Positions 1-7,092 of a stretch of DNA of 23,138 nt are shown here, piece after piece. The first letter of the stretch is position 1; each line of letters opens with the position of its first letter. The stretch lies in assembly GCA_023417515.1 (NCBI GenBank), contig JAEZFL010000137.1, positions 1-23,138 on the forward strand. The letters run 5' to 3'. A model generated the notes under the pieces. It saw only the letters and a list, made by a program, of their open reading frames with translations. It did no database searches and had not been told where the DNA came from. The position numbers were made by a program, and so were the translations under genes. The stretch is from Pseudomonadota bacterium. GTDB taxonomy: Bacteria; Pseudomonadota; Alphaproteobacteria; Sphingomonadales; Sphingomonadaceae.

Positions 1-12
1 CCCCCCGGCGGC

Positions 13-29
13 GGGGGGGGGGGGGGGGG
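13..29. repeat. 17-base G homopolymer near the window edge
   Basis: A run of 17 G residues preceded by a short C/G-only stretch. No gene covers it. Nothing else in the window resembles it, and its place at the very start suggests a contig end, a sequencing or assembly artefact, or a true but unstable homopolymer. The sequence alone cannot tell these apart. Confidence 0.9.
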
Positions 30-43
30 CCATCAGGCGCCCT

Positions 44-100
44 GCCCCTCCACCGCCTTCGGCGGTCCCCCTCCCCATCCGCTTCGCGGACAGGGAGGAA
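44..100. repeat. REP-like pair of palindromes downstream of tatD
   Basis: Two adjacent hairpins fill most of the space after the tatD stop. The first has 6-bp arms ACCGCC (52-57) and GGCGGT (61-66) around a TTC loop. The second has CCTCCC (70-75) and TCCGC (78-82) pairing with GCGGA (86-90) and GGGAGG (93-98), again with a TTC loop. Such CT-rich TTC-loop palindromes are common between genes in sphingomonads (recalled, not searched). It could act as an mRNA 3' stabiliser or terminator for tatD; there is no clear T tract. Confidence 0.5.
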
Positions 101-116
101 AGAGGCACTGCGACCC

Positions 117-893
117 TCACAGCTTCGCCTTGGTGAAGAGGCGGTAGAAGTTGGCGGTGGTGGTTTCGGCGAGCTGCTCGACGCTCTCGCCGCGAAGGGC
201 GGCGAGGAAGCGGGCGGTGTCGGCGACATAGGCGGGCTCGCAAGGGCGGCCGCGGTGGGGGACCGGGGCGAGGAAGGGCGAGTCGGTCTCGATGAGGAGA
301 CGGTCGCCGGGAAGGTCCCTGGCGGTCGCCTGGAGGTCCTCGGCCTTCTTGAAGGTGACGATTCCGGAGATGGAGATGGTGAGGCCGAGGTCGAGCACCC
401 TGGCGGCGAAGTCGCGGCTCGCGGTGAAGCAGTGGATGAGGGCGGGATAGGCGCCCTTGCCCATCTCGTCGGCGAGGATCGCGTAGGTGTCGTCCTCGGC
501 GTCGCGGGTGTGGACGATGAGCGGAAGGCCGGTCTCTCGCGCTGCGGCGATATGGGCGCGGAAGCTCTGGCGCTGGCGGTCGCGGTCGGAGCGGTCGTAA
601 TAATAATCGAGGCCGCTCTCGCCGATTCCGATCACCCTGGGGTGGGCCGCCCTGGCGACCAGGGTCTCGGTCTCGATGTCGGGGTGGAGGTCGGCCTCGT
701 GCGGGTGGATTCCGACCGACGCCATGACGTCATCCTCGCGCTCGGCGGTGGCGATGACGTCGTCCCATTCGCTCGAGCGGGTCGAGATGTTGAGCATGGC
801 GGAGACGCCCGCCTCGCGGGCGCGGGCGAGGACCGCCGGCTGCTCCTCGACGAGGCCGGCATAATTGAGGTGGCAGTGGCTATCGACGAACAT
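117..893 (-). CDS. tatD: TatD-family metal-dependent hydrolase
   Basis: Predicted 258-residue TIM-barrel hydrolase of the TatD family, whose members are metal-dependent DNases or 3'-5' exonucleases linked to DNA repair and RNA turnover; the substrate here is not known. Visible ligands are the N-terminal DSHCHL (H6, H8), the glutamate of GIGESGLDYYYD, histidines in PLIVHTRDAED and ALIHCFTAS, and the late aspartate in LLIETDSPFLAP. Length is normal for the family. I chose the ATG at 893 because family members begin directly at M-F-V-D-S-H-C-H; an in-frame ATG at 917 would add eight unlike residues, and neither start has a strong ribosome binding site. In relatives tatD directly follows metG (recalled); here a gene on the other strand lies between them. 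Confidence 0.93.
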   Translation of the reverse strand: MFVDSHCHLNYAGLVEEQPAVLARAREAGVSAMLNISTRSSEWDDVIATAEREDDVMASVGIHPHEADLHPDIETETLVARAAHPRVIGIGESGLDYYYDRSDRDRQRQSFRAHIAAARETGLPLIVHTRDAEDDTYAILADEMGKGAYPALIHCFTASRDFAARVLDLGLTISISGIVTFKKAEDLQATARDLPGDRLLIETDSPFLAPVPHRGRPCEPAYVADTARFLAALRGESVEQLAETTTANFYRLFTKAKL

Positions 894-1135
894 AGCTAGC
901 CAGATAGGCGCGGCCACCGGGAACGCAAAGCTGCGCGTTCATCTCGGCCCCGTTCGGCGGATCGGCGAAAGCGGCAGCGGGCGCGACCAATTCGTCGCGG
1001 CCGCGCGCGTTCGTCGCTCGCAAAAGCGCCCTCGCCGGCCCGACGCAGCTTGATGAGGCCCGGTCGCCGGAGAGTCCGTGGCCTTGCAACGGCATGGCAT
1101 CTCAACCTCGCAAATTTCGAAAGAGCGAGGGGAAC

Positions 1136-1879
1136 ATGTCGACCACGTCCAGCAAGATCTTCCGGGGCACAATCTTCGCACTGCTTGTGAGCGTCGCGCC
1201 GGTCGCGTCGGCGGTCGGCCAGGAGGCGACCGCGCCGACCGTGCCGGCGGTCCGCCCGATCGTGGTTCAGACCGCGAGCGTCGCCAGCGAGGCAGCGGTG
1301 CCTCAGCCGATGATCGAGGCGGCCGGCGAGAGCGTCATCGCCCATGCCGAGACGGTCAGCGCCGAGATCGAGGCGGCCAATGCGATCGAGGCGGAAGCCG
1401 AGGATCTGCGCCCGGGCCAGTATATGTGGCGGCCGGAGCGCGCCGAGAGCGGCGAGGTCGAGATCGTCGTCAGCATCGAGCGGCAGATGGCCTATGTCTA
1501 TCGCGCCAACACGCTGATCGGCGTGTCGACCGTGTCGACCGGGCGGCGCGGCCACAGCACGCCGACCGGCAGCTTCACCATCCTTCAGAAGAACCGGCGC
1601 CACTTCTCGAACCTCTACAACAACGCGCCGATGCCCAACATGCAGCGGCTGACCTGGGGCGGAATCGCGCTCCATGCCGGCGCCCTGCCCGGCTATCCGG
1701 CAAGCCACGGCTGCATCCGGCTGCCGATGGAATTCTCGCGGCTGCTGTTCGGGGTGACCAGCCTCGGCGGGCGGGTCCATATCATCGCCGACACGCCGCC
1801 GAGCGCGGCCGGCGCGCTCGCCTTCGCCACCGGCGAGGCACGGCCCGGCCGCGGCATCAGCCTGGCCAGCGCGGACTGA
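1136..1879 (+). CDS. Secreted L,D-transpeptidase (YkuD domain)
   Basis: Predicted 247-residue periplasmic protein. Residues 1 to about 30 form a signal peptide (basic MSTTSSKIFR, hydrophobic TIFALLVSVAPVASA), followed by an Ala/Glu-rich stretch to about residue 95. The YkuD catalytic domain follows (VEIVVSIERQMAYVYR, STGRRGHSTPTGSF) with the active-site block HAGALPGYPASHGCIRLP, where H191-G192-C193 carries the nucleophilic cysteine. Such enzymes make 3-3 peptidoglycan crosslinks or attach proteins to peptidoglycan. The start at 1136 is preceded by GCGAGGGGAA, a good ribosome binding site; the upstream in-frame ATG at 1094 would place charged residues ahead of the signal peptide. It is a lone plus-strand gene, convergent with metG and divergent from tatD. 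The precise crosslinking role is not determined. Confidence 0.93.
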   Translation: MSTTSSKIFRGTIFALLVSVAPVASAVGQEATAPTVPAVRPIVVQTASVASEAAVPQPMIEAAGESVIAHAETVSAEIEAANAIEAEAEDLRPGQYMWRPERAESGEVEIVVSIERQMAYVYRANTLIGVSTVSTGRRGHSTPTGSFTILQKNRRHFSNLYNNAPMPNMQRLTWGGIALHAGALPGYPASHGCIRLPMEFSRLLFGVTSLGGRVHIIADTPPSAAGALAFATGEARPGRGISLASAD

Positions 1880-1935
1880 CGAGGTCCGCGGTCGCCGGGG
1901 GGAAGCGGGCATTTCGCCCGGCTGGCGACCGCGCT

Positions 1936-1981
1936 AAGGGCCCGGGGCGGGAAAGCTTCCCCCTCCCCGGGCCCTTTTTTT
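1936..1981 (+). terminator. Strong Rho-independent terminator after the L,D-transpeptidase gene
   Basis: A 12-bp perfect stem, AAGGGCCCGGGG (1936-1947) with CCCCGGGCCCTT (1965-1976), encloses a 17-base loop and runs into seven T residues (1975-1981). It ends next to the metG stop codon on the other strand. On the minus strand the same hairpin is followed by only AG, not a T tract, so it is mainly a plus-strand terminator, though it could protect the metG mRNA end. Confidence 0.92.
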
Positions 1982-3532
1982 CTAGTCGTCGGCACCCACT
2001 TCGAGGCGGGGGAAGAGTGGCGACGGGGCCGAGAGGGTGAAGCTCGCCGGTTCGGAGATCGCGGCGAGGCTTCGGGCCTCCTCGGCAATGCCGAGCTGGT
2101 CGAGCAGCTTGGCGGCCGAGCCGGGGATGACCGGCTGGATCGCGATGGCGAGCATCCGGATCGCCTCGACGAGGGTGGCGAGGACCGCATTCATCCGGTC
2201 GGGGTCGGTCTTGCGCAGCGCCCAGGGCGCCTGGGCGTCGATATATTGATTGCAGGCGAACACCGCGCGGAGCCACGCCTCGATGCCCTGGCTGAGCGCC
2301 AGCGCCTCGAAATGAGCCGGCATCTCCTCGGTGAGCGCCGTGCGGACGAGGGCGAGGAGCGCGCCGTCCGCGGGATCGCCCTTCCCTCCCTCGGCAAGTG
2401 CGCCACCGAGATTCTTGGCGATGAACGACAAGGTGCGCTGGGCGAGGTTGCCGAAGCTGTTGGCGAGGTCGGCATTGACCCGGGTGACGATCGCCTCGGC
2501 GCTGTAGCTGCCGTCCTGGCCGAAGCTGACCTCGCGGAGCAGGAAGTAGCGAAGCGCGTCGGTGCCGAAGCGCTCGGCGAGGTCGAGCGGGTCGGTCACG
2601 TTGCCGAGCGACTTCGACTCCTTGACGCCGCGGTTGAGGATGAAGCCGTGGGCGAAGACCTGGCGCGGCAGCTCGATCCCCGCCGACATCAGGAAGGCGG
2701 GCCAGTAGACGGTGTGGAAGCGCGTGATGTCCTTGCCGATGATGTGCAGATCGGCCGGCCAATATCTACGATAAGTCCCTGAATTCGTGTCGGGATAGCC
2801 GACGCCGGTGAGGTAGTTGGTGAGCGCGTCGACCCACACGTACATGACGTGATCGGGGCTGTCCGGGACCTTGACGCCCCAGTCGAAGCTGGTGCGCGAG
2901 ATCGACAGGTCGGACAGGCCGCCCTCGACGAAGCGCAGGATCTCGTTGCGGCGGGTCTCGGGGCGGATGAAGTCGGGCCGCTCCTCGTAGAGGCTCAGAA
3001 GCTTGTCCTGATAGGCCGAGAGGCGGAAGAACCAGCTTTCCTCGACCGTCCATTCGACCGGCGTGCCCTGCGGCGACAGCCTGGTGCCGGCATCCGGGCC
3101 GTCGTCGACGACCTTGAGCTCGCTCTCGTCATAATAAGCTTCGTCGCGGACCGAATACCAACCCTCGTAGCGGCCGAGATAGAGATCGCCGCGATCGGCC
3201 ATGGCCTGCCAGATGGCCTGGCTGGAGCGGTGGTGGTCGGGCTCGGTGGTGCGGATGAAGCGGTCGTAGGAGATGGTAAGCTTGTTATCCATCTCCTTGA
3301 AATAACCGGACATCTCCGTCGCAAGCTCGTGCGGCTCGATGCCCCGGTCGCGGGCGGCCTGGGCCATCTTCAGGCCGTGCTCGTCGGTCCCGGTCAGGAA
3401 GAAGACGTCGCGGCCCTTGAGACGCTGGAAGCGCGCGATCGCGTCGGTCGCGATCGCCTCATAAGCGTGGCCGATATGGGGCCGCCCATTGGGGTAGTTG
3501 ATCGCGGTGGTGATGAAGAAAGGCTCGGCCAT
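1982..3532 (-). CDS. metG: Methionyl-tRNA synthetase
   Basis: Predicted 516-residue class I synthetase that charges tRNA-Met with methionine in the cytoplasm. The N-terminal Rossmann fold has the HIGH-type motif in PNGRPHIGHAYEAI and the family block FLTGTDEHGLKM. The KMSKS loop reads ESKSLGNV, so K-E-S-K-S replaces the textbook form. The connective segment YEGWYSVRDEAYYDESEL to PVEWTVEESWFFRL has no cysteines, so the zinc knuckle is absent, as in a known short subclass. There is no C-terminal tRNA-binding (EMAP-like) domain. Start is the ATG at 3532, next to the conserved FFITTAINYPNG. It lies 30 bases after holB on the same strand and is probably the last gene of the carboxypeptidase-tmk-holB-metG set. 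Confidence 0.97.
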   Translation of the reverse strand: MAEPFFITTAINYPNGRPHIGHAYEAIATDAIARFQRLKGRDVFFLTGTDEHGLKMAQAARDRGIEPHELATEMSGYFKEMDNKLTISYDRFIRTTEPDHHRSSQAIWQAMADRGDLYLGRYEGWYSVRDEAYYDESELKVVDDGPDAGTRLSPQGTPVEWTVEESWFFRLSAYQDKLLSLYEERPDFIRPETRRNEILRFVEGGLSDLSISRTSFDWGVKVPDSPDHVMYVWVDALTNYLTGVGYPDTNSGTYRRYWPADLHIIGKDITRFHTVYWPAFLMSAGIELPRQVFAHGFILNRGVKESKSLGNVTDPLDLAERFGTDALRYFLLREVSFGQDGSYSAEAIVTRVNADLANSFGNLAQRTLSFIAKNLGGALAEGGKGDPADGALLALVRTALTEEMPAHFEALALSQGIEAWLRAVFACNQYIDAQAPWALRKTDPDRMNAVLATLVEAIRMLAIAIQPVIPGSAAKLLDQLGIAEEARSLAAISEPASFTLSAPSPLFPRLEVGADD

Positions 3533-3562
3533 GCGCGGTCTTTAGAGCGCGGCGGGTGCCGA

Positions 3563-4534
3563 TCAAGCCTTGGCGGCGAGACCGGCGATGAGGCCGCCCA
3601 TCTCGAAGGCCGTCGCCTGGGCGTCGAGCGACTGGCGGAGGGCGATGGTCGAGAGGGCGTTGGCCTGCTCCCACAGCTTGAGCGCCTCGGCCAGCGCCGG
3701 GCCGCGGCGCCTGCGCGCCTCGGCGGCGATGAAGGAGGGCGCTCGAGCGAGGAAAGCCTCGTAGCGCGGCTGGGCGGCCTTCAGCGCGAGGCTCTGGGCG
3801 AGCGCGGCGCGCTGCTCGTTGGTCGGATCGCCGCCCTGGGCGATGGCTCGCATGGCAGCGTCCAGCTTGTCGACGTCGAGGCCCTGATAAGCGAGCGCCC
3901 GACCGGGAGCGCCGCCGGCCGCCTCGGCGAGCGCATCGATCTCGCGCGGGGTCGCCTCGGTCAGAACGGTTCGAAGCGCAGCGTCCATGTCGCTCCGCCC
4001 GAGCGGGCCGAGGCGCAAAGTGCGGCAGCGCGAGCGGATGGTCGGGAGAAGCCGCTCGGGCGCGTGGCTGACCAGCAGGAACAGGCTGTGCGGCGGCGGC
4101 TCCTCGAGGCTCTTCAGGAGCGCGTTGGCGCCCGAAGGCTCGAGATCGTCGACCGAGTCGATCAAGACGACGCGCCAGGGCGACAGCGACGAGGTGGTGG
4201 CGAACAGGCGGCTGAGCCCGCGGACCTGGGCGACGGTGATCGAGCGGGCGAGATCAGTCCCGCTGTCCTTGGGCAACCGCTCCAGAGTCATGAAATCGGG
4301 GTGGCTGCCGGCGGCCATGAGCTTCGCGGCGGGATGATCGTCGGGGACGTCGAGGCCGGAGCGCGGCACGGGCCCGGCGCCTTGCGCGAGGACGCGGAGC
4401 GCAGCCTTGCGCGCGAAGGTCGCCTTGCCGATGCCGCGCGGGCCGGTGATCAGCCAGGCATGGTGGAGTCGGCCGCTGTCCAGCGCGGCCCGGAAGGCGG
4501 CGACAGCCTCGCGGTGGCCGTAGAGCTCGGTCAC
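3563..4534 (-). CDS. holB: DNA polymerase III subunit delta-prime
   Basis: Predicted 323-residue clamp-loader subunit. It starts MTELYGHREAV and carries a P-loop GPRGIGKAT (residues 31-39) and a Walker-B-like region VVLIDSVDDL followed by GANALLKSLEEPPP, the sensor block typical of HolB/DnaX relatives. The zinc-binding cysteines of the Escherichia coli protein are not visible between the P-loop and the Walker B region. The start codon is GTG, overlapping the tmk stop by four bases (4531-4534), which implies translational coupling. With the DnaX, delta and beta proteins it would load the sliding clamp at the replication fork. The 3' end lies 30 bases before metG. Confidence 0.94.
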   Translation of the reverse strand: MTELYGHREAVAAFRAALDSGRLHHAWLITGPRGIGKATFARKAALRVLAQGAGPVPRSGLDVPDDHPAAKLMAAGSHPDFMTLERLPKDSGTDLARSITVAQVRGLSRLFATTSSLSPWRVVLIDSVDDLEPSGANALLKSLEEPPPHSLFLLVSHAPERLLPTIRSRCRTLRLGPLGRSDMDAALRTVLTEATPREIDALAEAAGGAPGRALAYQGLDVDKLDAAMRAIAQGGDPTNEQRAALAQSLALKAAQPRYEAFLARAPSFIAAEARRRRGPALAEALKLWEQANALSTIALRQSLDAQATAFEMGGLIAGLAAKA

Positions 4535-5157
4535 AGCAGATCCTCGAGAGCGGCGATGAGGCGCGACGTGACGTCATCCTCGCTGCCGCTCGCCTCGATC
4601 AGGCGGAAACGCTCGGGATCGACGGCAGCAAGTTCTTCGAAGGCGCGGTTGATGGCGTCATGATAGGCCTGGTCGCGGGCGCCGAAGCGATCCGGGCTGT
4701 CCCCGTCGCGGCGGCTCGTGCGATTCGCCGCCTCCTCGCTCGGCACGTGGAGCAGAAGGGTGCGGTCGGGCAGGAAGCCGCCGCTGCCGACGTCGTGGAG
4801 CGCGCGGATTCGGTCCTCCCCGACTCCGCCGACCATGCCCTGATAAGCGAGCGAGCTGTCGAGGAAGCGGTCGCAGAGCACCCACTGGCCCGCTTCCAGC
4901 GCCGGCTTGATCGTGCGCTGGACATGGTCGGAGCGCGCGGCGGCGAACAGCAAAGCCTCGGCGTGGGGGCTCCAACGGTCGACCGCGCCCGACAGGAGCA
5001 GGGTTCGGATCGCCTCGGCACCCGGGCTTCCGCCGGGCTCGCGGGTCTCGATGACGTCAAGGCCGCGCGCCCGGAGCGCCGCGGCGAGGCGCCTGCCCTG
5101 CGTCGACTTGCCGACCCCTTCCCCGCCCTCCAGCGTGATGAAGCGGCCGCGGGTCAT
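4531..5157 (-). CDS. tmk: Thymidylate kinase
   Basis: Predicted 208-residue dTMP kinase, which makes dTDP from dTMP and ATP. Visible are the P-loop GGEGVGKST (residues 11-19), the EPGGSPGAEAIR block binding dTMP, and the DRFLDSSLAYQG motif with the catalytic Asp-Arg pair. A lid-like basic region is seen around ANRTSRRDGDSPDRFG. The ATG at 5157 was chosen because the P-loop normally sits about 10 residues from the start; an upstream ATG at 5190 would add 11 residues and extend into the carboxypeptidase gene. Its start overlaps the end of that gene by four bases and its stop overlaps holB by four, so the three are very likely co-translated. Confidence 0.96.
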   Translation of the reverse strand: MTRGRFITLEGGEGVGKSTQGRRLAAALRARGLDVIETREPGGSPGAEAIRTLLLSGAVDRWSPHAEALLFAAARSDHVQRTIKPALEAGQWVLCDRFLDSSLAYQGMVGGVGEDRIRALHDVGSGGFLPDRTLLLHVPSEEAANRTSRRDGDSPDRFGARDQAYHDAINRAFEELAAVDPERFRLIEASGSEDDVTSRLIAALEDLL

Positions 5158-6374
5158 CCCATTCCAAGGATGTGCTTGAGGCCCGCCCACATGCGCCCGA
5201 AGAAGCCGGCTTCCCCGACCGCCTCTTCGGCGACCAGCGGCATCGTCATGGTCGGAACGCCGTCGGCCTGGACGACGAGATTGGCGATATGCTGACCCTG
5301 CGCGATCGGCGCCTTGACCGGGCCGTTATAGACGATCGAGGCGCGCAGGTCGCGGCCGAGCCCGGCGGGAAGAGTGGCGGCAAGGTTGCGCGGGGCGACG
5401 AGGCCGACCGTGTCGCTGCTGCCGAGCTGGACCCGGGCCTCGCCGACGCGCGCGCCCTGCTGGAACAGCGGGCGGGTCTGCCAGGAGCGGAAGCCCCAGT
5501 CCATGAAGCGAACCGCCTCGGCGGCGCGGCCGTTGAAGCTGTCGAGTCCGGCGATGACCATGATCAGGCGGCGGCCATTCTGCTCGGCCGAGCCGGTGAA
5601 GCCATAGCCCGCCTCCTGGGTGTGGCCGGTCTTGAGGCCGTCGGCGCCGGCGACGCGGCCGAGCAGCGGGTTGCGGTTGCCCTGGGTGATCGCCTGGCCC
5701 GAGCCCATCGTTCGGCCCCAGGTGAAGCTCTCCTGGCCGTAGAAGCGGCGGTAGAGCTGCGGATGGTTGCTGATCGTGGAGCCTGCGAGAGTCGCGAGGT
5801 CCCGGGCGGTGGTGTAGGTGACCCCGCCGTCCGGCCAACCGACCGGATTGCCCCAATGCGAGTTGGCGAGGCCGAGCGCCTGGCTCTGGCGGTTCATCAG
5901 GTCGACGAAGCCGGCCTCGGTGCCGCTGATGCACTCGGCGAGAACGACGCTGGCGTCGTTGCCCGAGAGCGTGACGATGCCGTGGAGAAGGTTCTCGACG
6001 CTGACCTGCTCGCCGGCCGACAGGAACATGGTCGAGCCCGCGGCGGGGCCGTGCCAGCGCTGCCACGTCTCCGGGCGAACCGTGCACATGCGATTCAGCT
6101 GAAGCTCGCCCTTGTCGATCAGGTCGAAGGCGACATGGGTCGTCATCATCTTCGCCATCGACGCGGGCGGCATTCGGCGGTCGGAGTCGCGCTGAAACAG
6201 CACCGCGCCCGACGACAGGTCAACCATATAGGCCACGGGGGCGCTGGTCGGACCCTGAGCGGCGGCCGGGGCCTGGCCCTGAGGAGCCGGTGCCTGGGCG
6301 GTCGGCGCCTGGGCGCTTGCTGCAATGGCGAGGAGCGGGACGGACGCGGCGGAAACGAGCAGTCGGAGCTTCAT
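5154..6374 (-). CDS. Periplasmic D-alanyl-D-alanine carboxypeptidase (PBP5/6 family)
   Basis: Predicted 406-residue low-molecular-weight penicillin-binding protein that trims the terminal D-Ala from peptidoglycan stem peptides. Residues 1-22 are a signal peptide ending ASAQA, then a Pro/Ala/Gln-rich linker to about residue 46. The three active-site motifs are complete: S72-M-A-K75, S137-G-N139 and K248-T-G250. A C-terminal beta-rich PBP5 domain is followed by an amphipathic tail (GEAGFFGRMWAGLKHILGMG), which in relatives anchors the enzyme to the inner-membrane surface. I chose the ATG at 6374 because it starts the signal peptide; an ATG at 6464 lies 30 residues upstream and adds non-signal sequence. 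It is the first gene of the run leading to tmk, holB and metG. DacA, DacC and DacF paralogues cannot be separated here. Confidence 0.94.
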   Translation of the reverse strand: MKLRLLVSAASVPLLAIAASAQAPTAQAPAPQGQAPAAAQGPTSAPVAYMVDLSSGAVLFQRDSDRRMPPASMAKMMTTHVAFDLIDKGELQLNRMCTVRPETWQRWHGPAAGSTMFLSAGEQVSVENLLHGIVTLSGNDASVVLAECISGTEAGFVDLMNRQSQALGLANSHWGNPVGWPDGGVTYTTARDLATLAGSTISNHPQLYRRFYGQESFTWGRTMGSGQAITQGNRNPLLGRVAGADGLKTGHTQEAGYGFTGSAEQNGRRLIMVIAGLDSFNGRAAEAVRFMDWGFRSWQTRPLFQQGARVGEARVQLGSSDTVGLVAPRNLAATLPAGLGRDLRASIVYNGPVKAPIAQGQHIANLVVQADGVPTMTMPLVAEEAVGEAGFFGRMWAGLKHILGMG

Positions 6375-6505
6375 CGAGACGGCTTCACCACAGGAGACAT
6401 GAGGGAGACCCCTCTCCTGCCGGGAAGCGCTGCCCGCGACAAGGCGCAATGCGGCATCGTGCACAGGTTTGCGGCCATCCGCCGCGTCCGCGCCGGCGGA
6501 GGGAT

Positions 6506-6589
6506 GGATCCTGAAACAAGTTCAGGATGACGACGGTGGAAGATGACGATTCCCCTGTTTTTCGTCATGCTGAACTTGTTTCAGCATCC
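6506..6589. repeat. Two REP palindromes in inverted orientation (copies A and B)
   Basis: Copy A (6506-6532) has arms ATCCTGAA (6508-6515) and TTCAGGAT (6521-6528) around ACAAG, then GACG. Copy B (6563-6589) is the reverse complement form, with arms ATGCTGAA (6567-6574) and TTCAGCAT (6580-6587) around CTTGT. They face each other across about 30 bases, the usual layout of a bacterial interspersed mosaic element. They lie between the divergent carboxypeptidase and GIY-YIG genes. Reading through copy B in one frame gives HAELVSAS, a known signature of translated REP sequence. Confidence 0.92.
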
Positions 6590-6622
6590 ATTTGCCGCGT
6601 GCGCTGCCAAGGGGGATGGGCG

Positions 6623-6952
6623 ATGGACAAGGAGCCGTGCGTCTACATCCTGGCGAGCAAGCCATATGGGACGCTCTACATTGGCGTCACCTCAGACCTG
6701 CTGGGCCGGCTGTACAAGCACCGAGAAGGCCTGATTCCCAGTTTCACCTCGCGCTATGGCGTGTTCCGGCTGGTCCGGTTCGAGATGTTCGGCGACATGG
6801 ACGGCGCCATCGCGCGGGAGAAGCAGCTCAAGCGCTGGCATCGGCCGTGGAAGATCAACCTGATCGAGCAGGACAACCCGCAATGGGTGGACCTCGCGGT
6901 GGGGTTCGGTTTTGATCCCATACCTCCGCGCGGGCGGCGGGATGGACCCTGA
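6623..6952 (+). CDS. Small GIY-YIG nuclease-domain protein flanked by REP repeats
   Basis: Predicted 109-residue single-domain protein. Family landmarks are visible: VYI (7-9) and LYIG (18-21) form the GIY-YIG pair, R29 in GRLYKH is the catalytic arginine, and E66 in AIAREKQLKRW is the metal-binding glutamate, so it looks active. The stand-alone UvrC/URI-like class is abundant in bacteria, mostly of unknown function. I chose the ATG at 6623, with a purine-rich AAGGGGGATGGG upstream, because an open frame from 6527 only adds translated REP. The stop codon TGA (6950-6952) lies inside REP copy C, so the C-terminal GRRDGP is repeat-derived. It is isolated between REP clusters, suggesting a mobile or repeat-linked gene, though no transposase is present. 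Confidence 0.85.
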   Translation: MDKEPCVYILASKPYGTLYIGVTSDLLGRLYKHREGLIPSFTSRYGVFRLVRFEMFGDMDGAIAREKQLKRWHRPWKINLIEQDNPQWVDLAVGFGFDPIPPRGRRDGP

Positions 6953-7077
6953 AACAAGTTCAGGGTGACGGAGGGAAGAAGAGTGCTCCCCGACCGTCAT
7001 GCTGAACTTGTTTCAGCATCCATTTTGTGACTCCGTGCGGGCGGAGGGATGGATCCTGAAACAAGTTCAGGATGACG
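6944..7077. repeat. Three REP palindromes in alternating orientation (copies C, D, E)
   Basis: Copy C (6944-6970) has arms ACCCTGAA (6946-6953) and TTCAGGGT (6959-6966). Copy D (6995-7021) is inverted, with arms ATGCTGAA (6999-7006) and TTCAGCAT (7012-7019). Copy E (7051-7077) repeats the arms of copy A exactly, ATCCTGAA (7053-7060) and TTCAGGAT (7066-7073). The central ACAAG or CTTGT is constant and arm changes are compensated, so pairing is kept. Copy C supplies the stop codon of the GIY-YIG gene and copy E sits 15 bases from the stop of the convergent transglycosylase gene. Confidence 0.93.
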
Positions 7078-7092
7078 ATCCGGCGCGGTGCC

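Noticed and set aside
255..899. A 214-codon plus-strand frame antisense to tatD
   Set aside because: Low-complexity Gly/Asp/Val-rich product with no family features; tatD on the other strand is certain.
2849..4663. A 604-codon open frame on the plus strand across metG and holB
   Set aside because: It lies entirely antisense to well-identified genes and has no recognisable domain. Long antisense frames are expected in such GC-rich coding sequence.
6527..6622. An upstream start giving a 141-residue GIY-YIG protein
   Set aside because: The extra N-terminus contains HAELVSAS, which is translated REP sequence, and the domain is complete from the ATG at 6623.
6506..7077. CRISPR-like array from repeated palindromes
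   Set aside because: Copies alternate in orientation, spacing is irregular, a gene lies between them, and no cas genes are present; this is REP structure.
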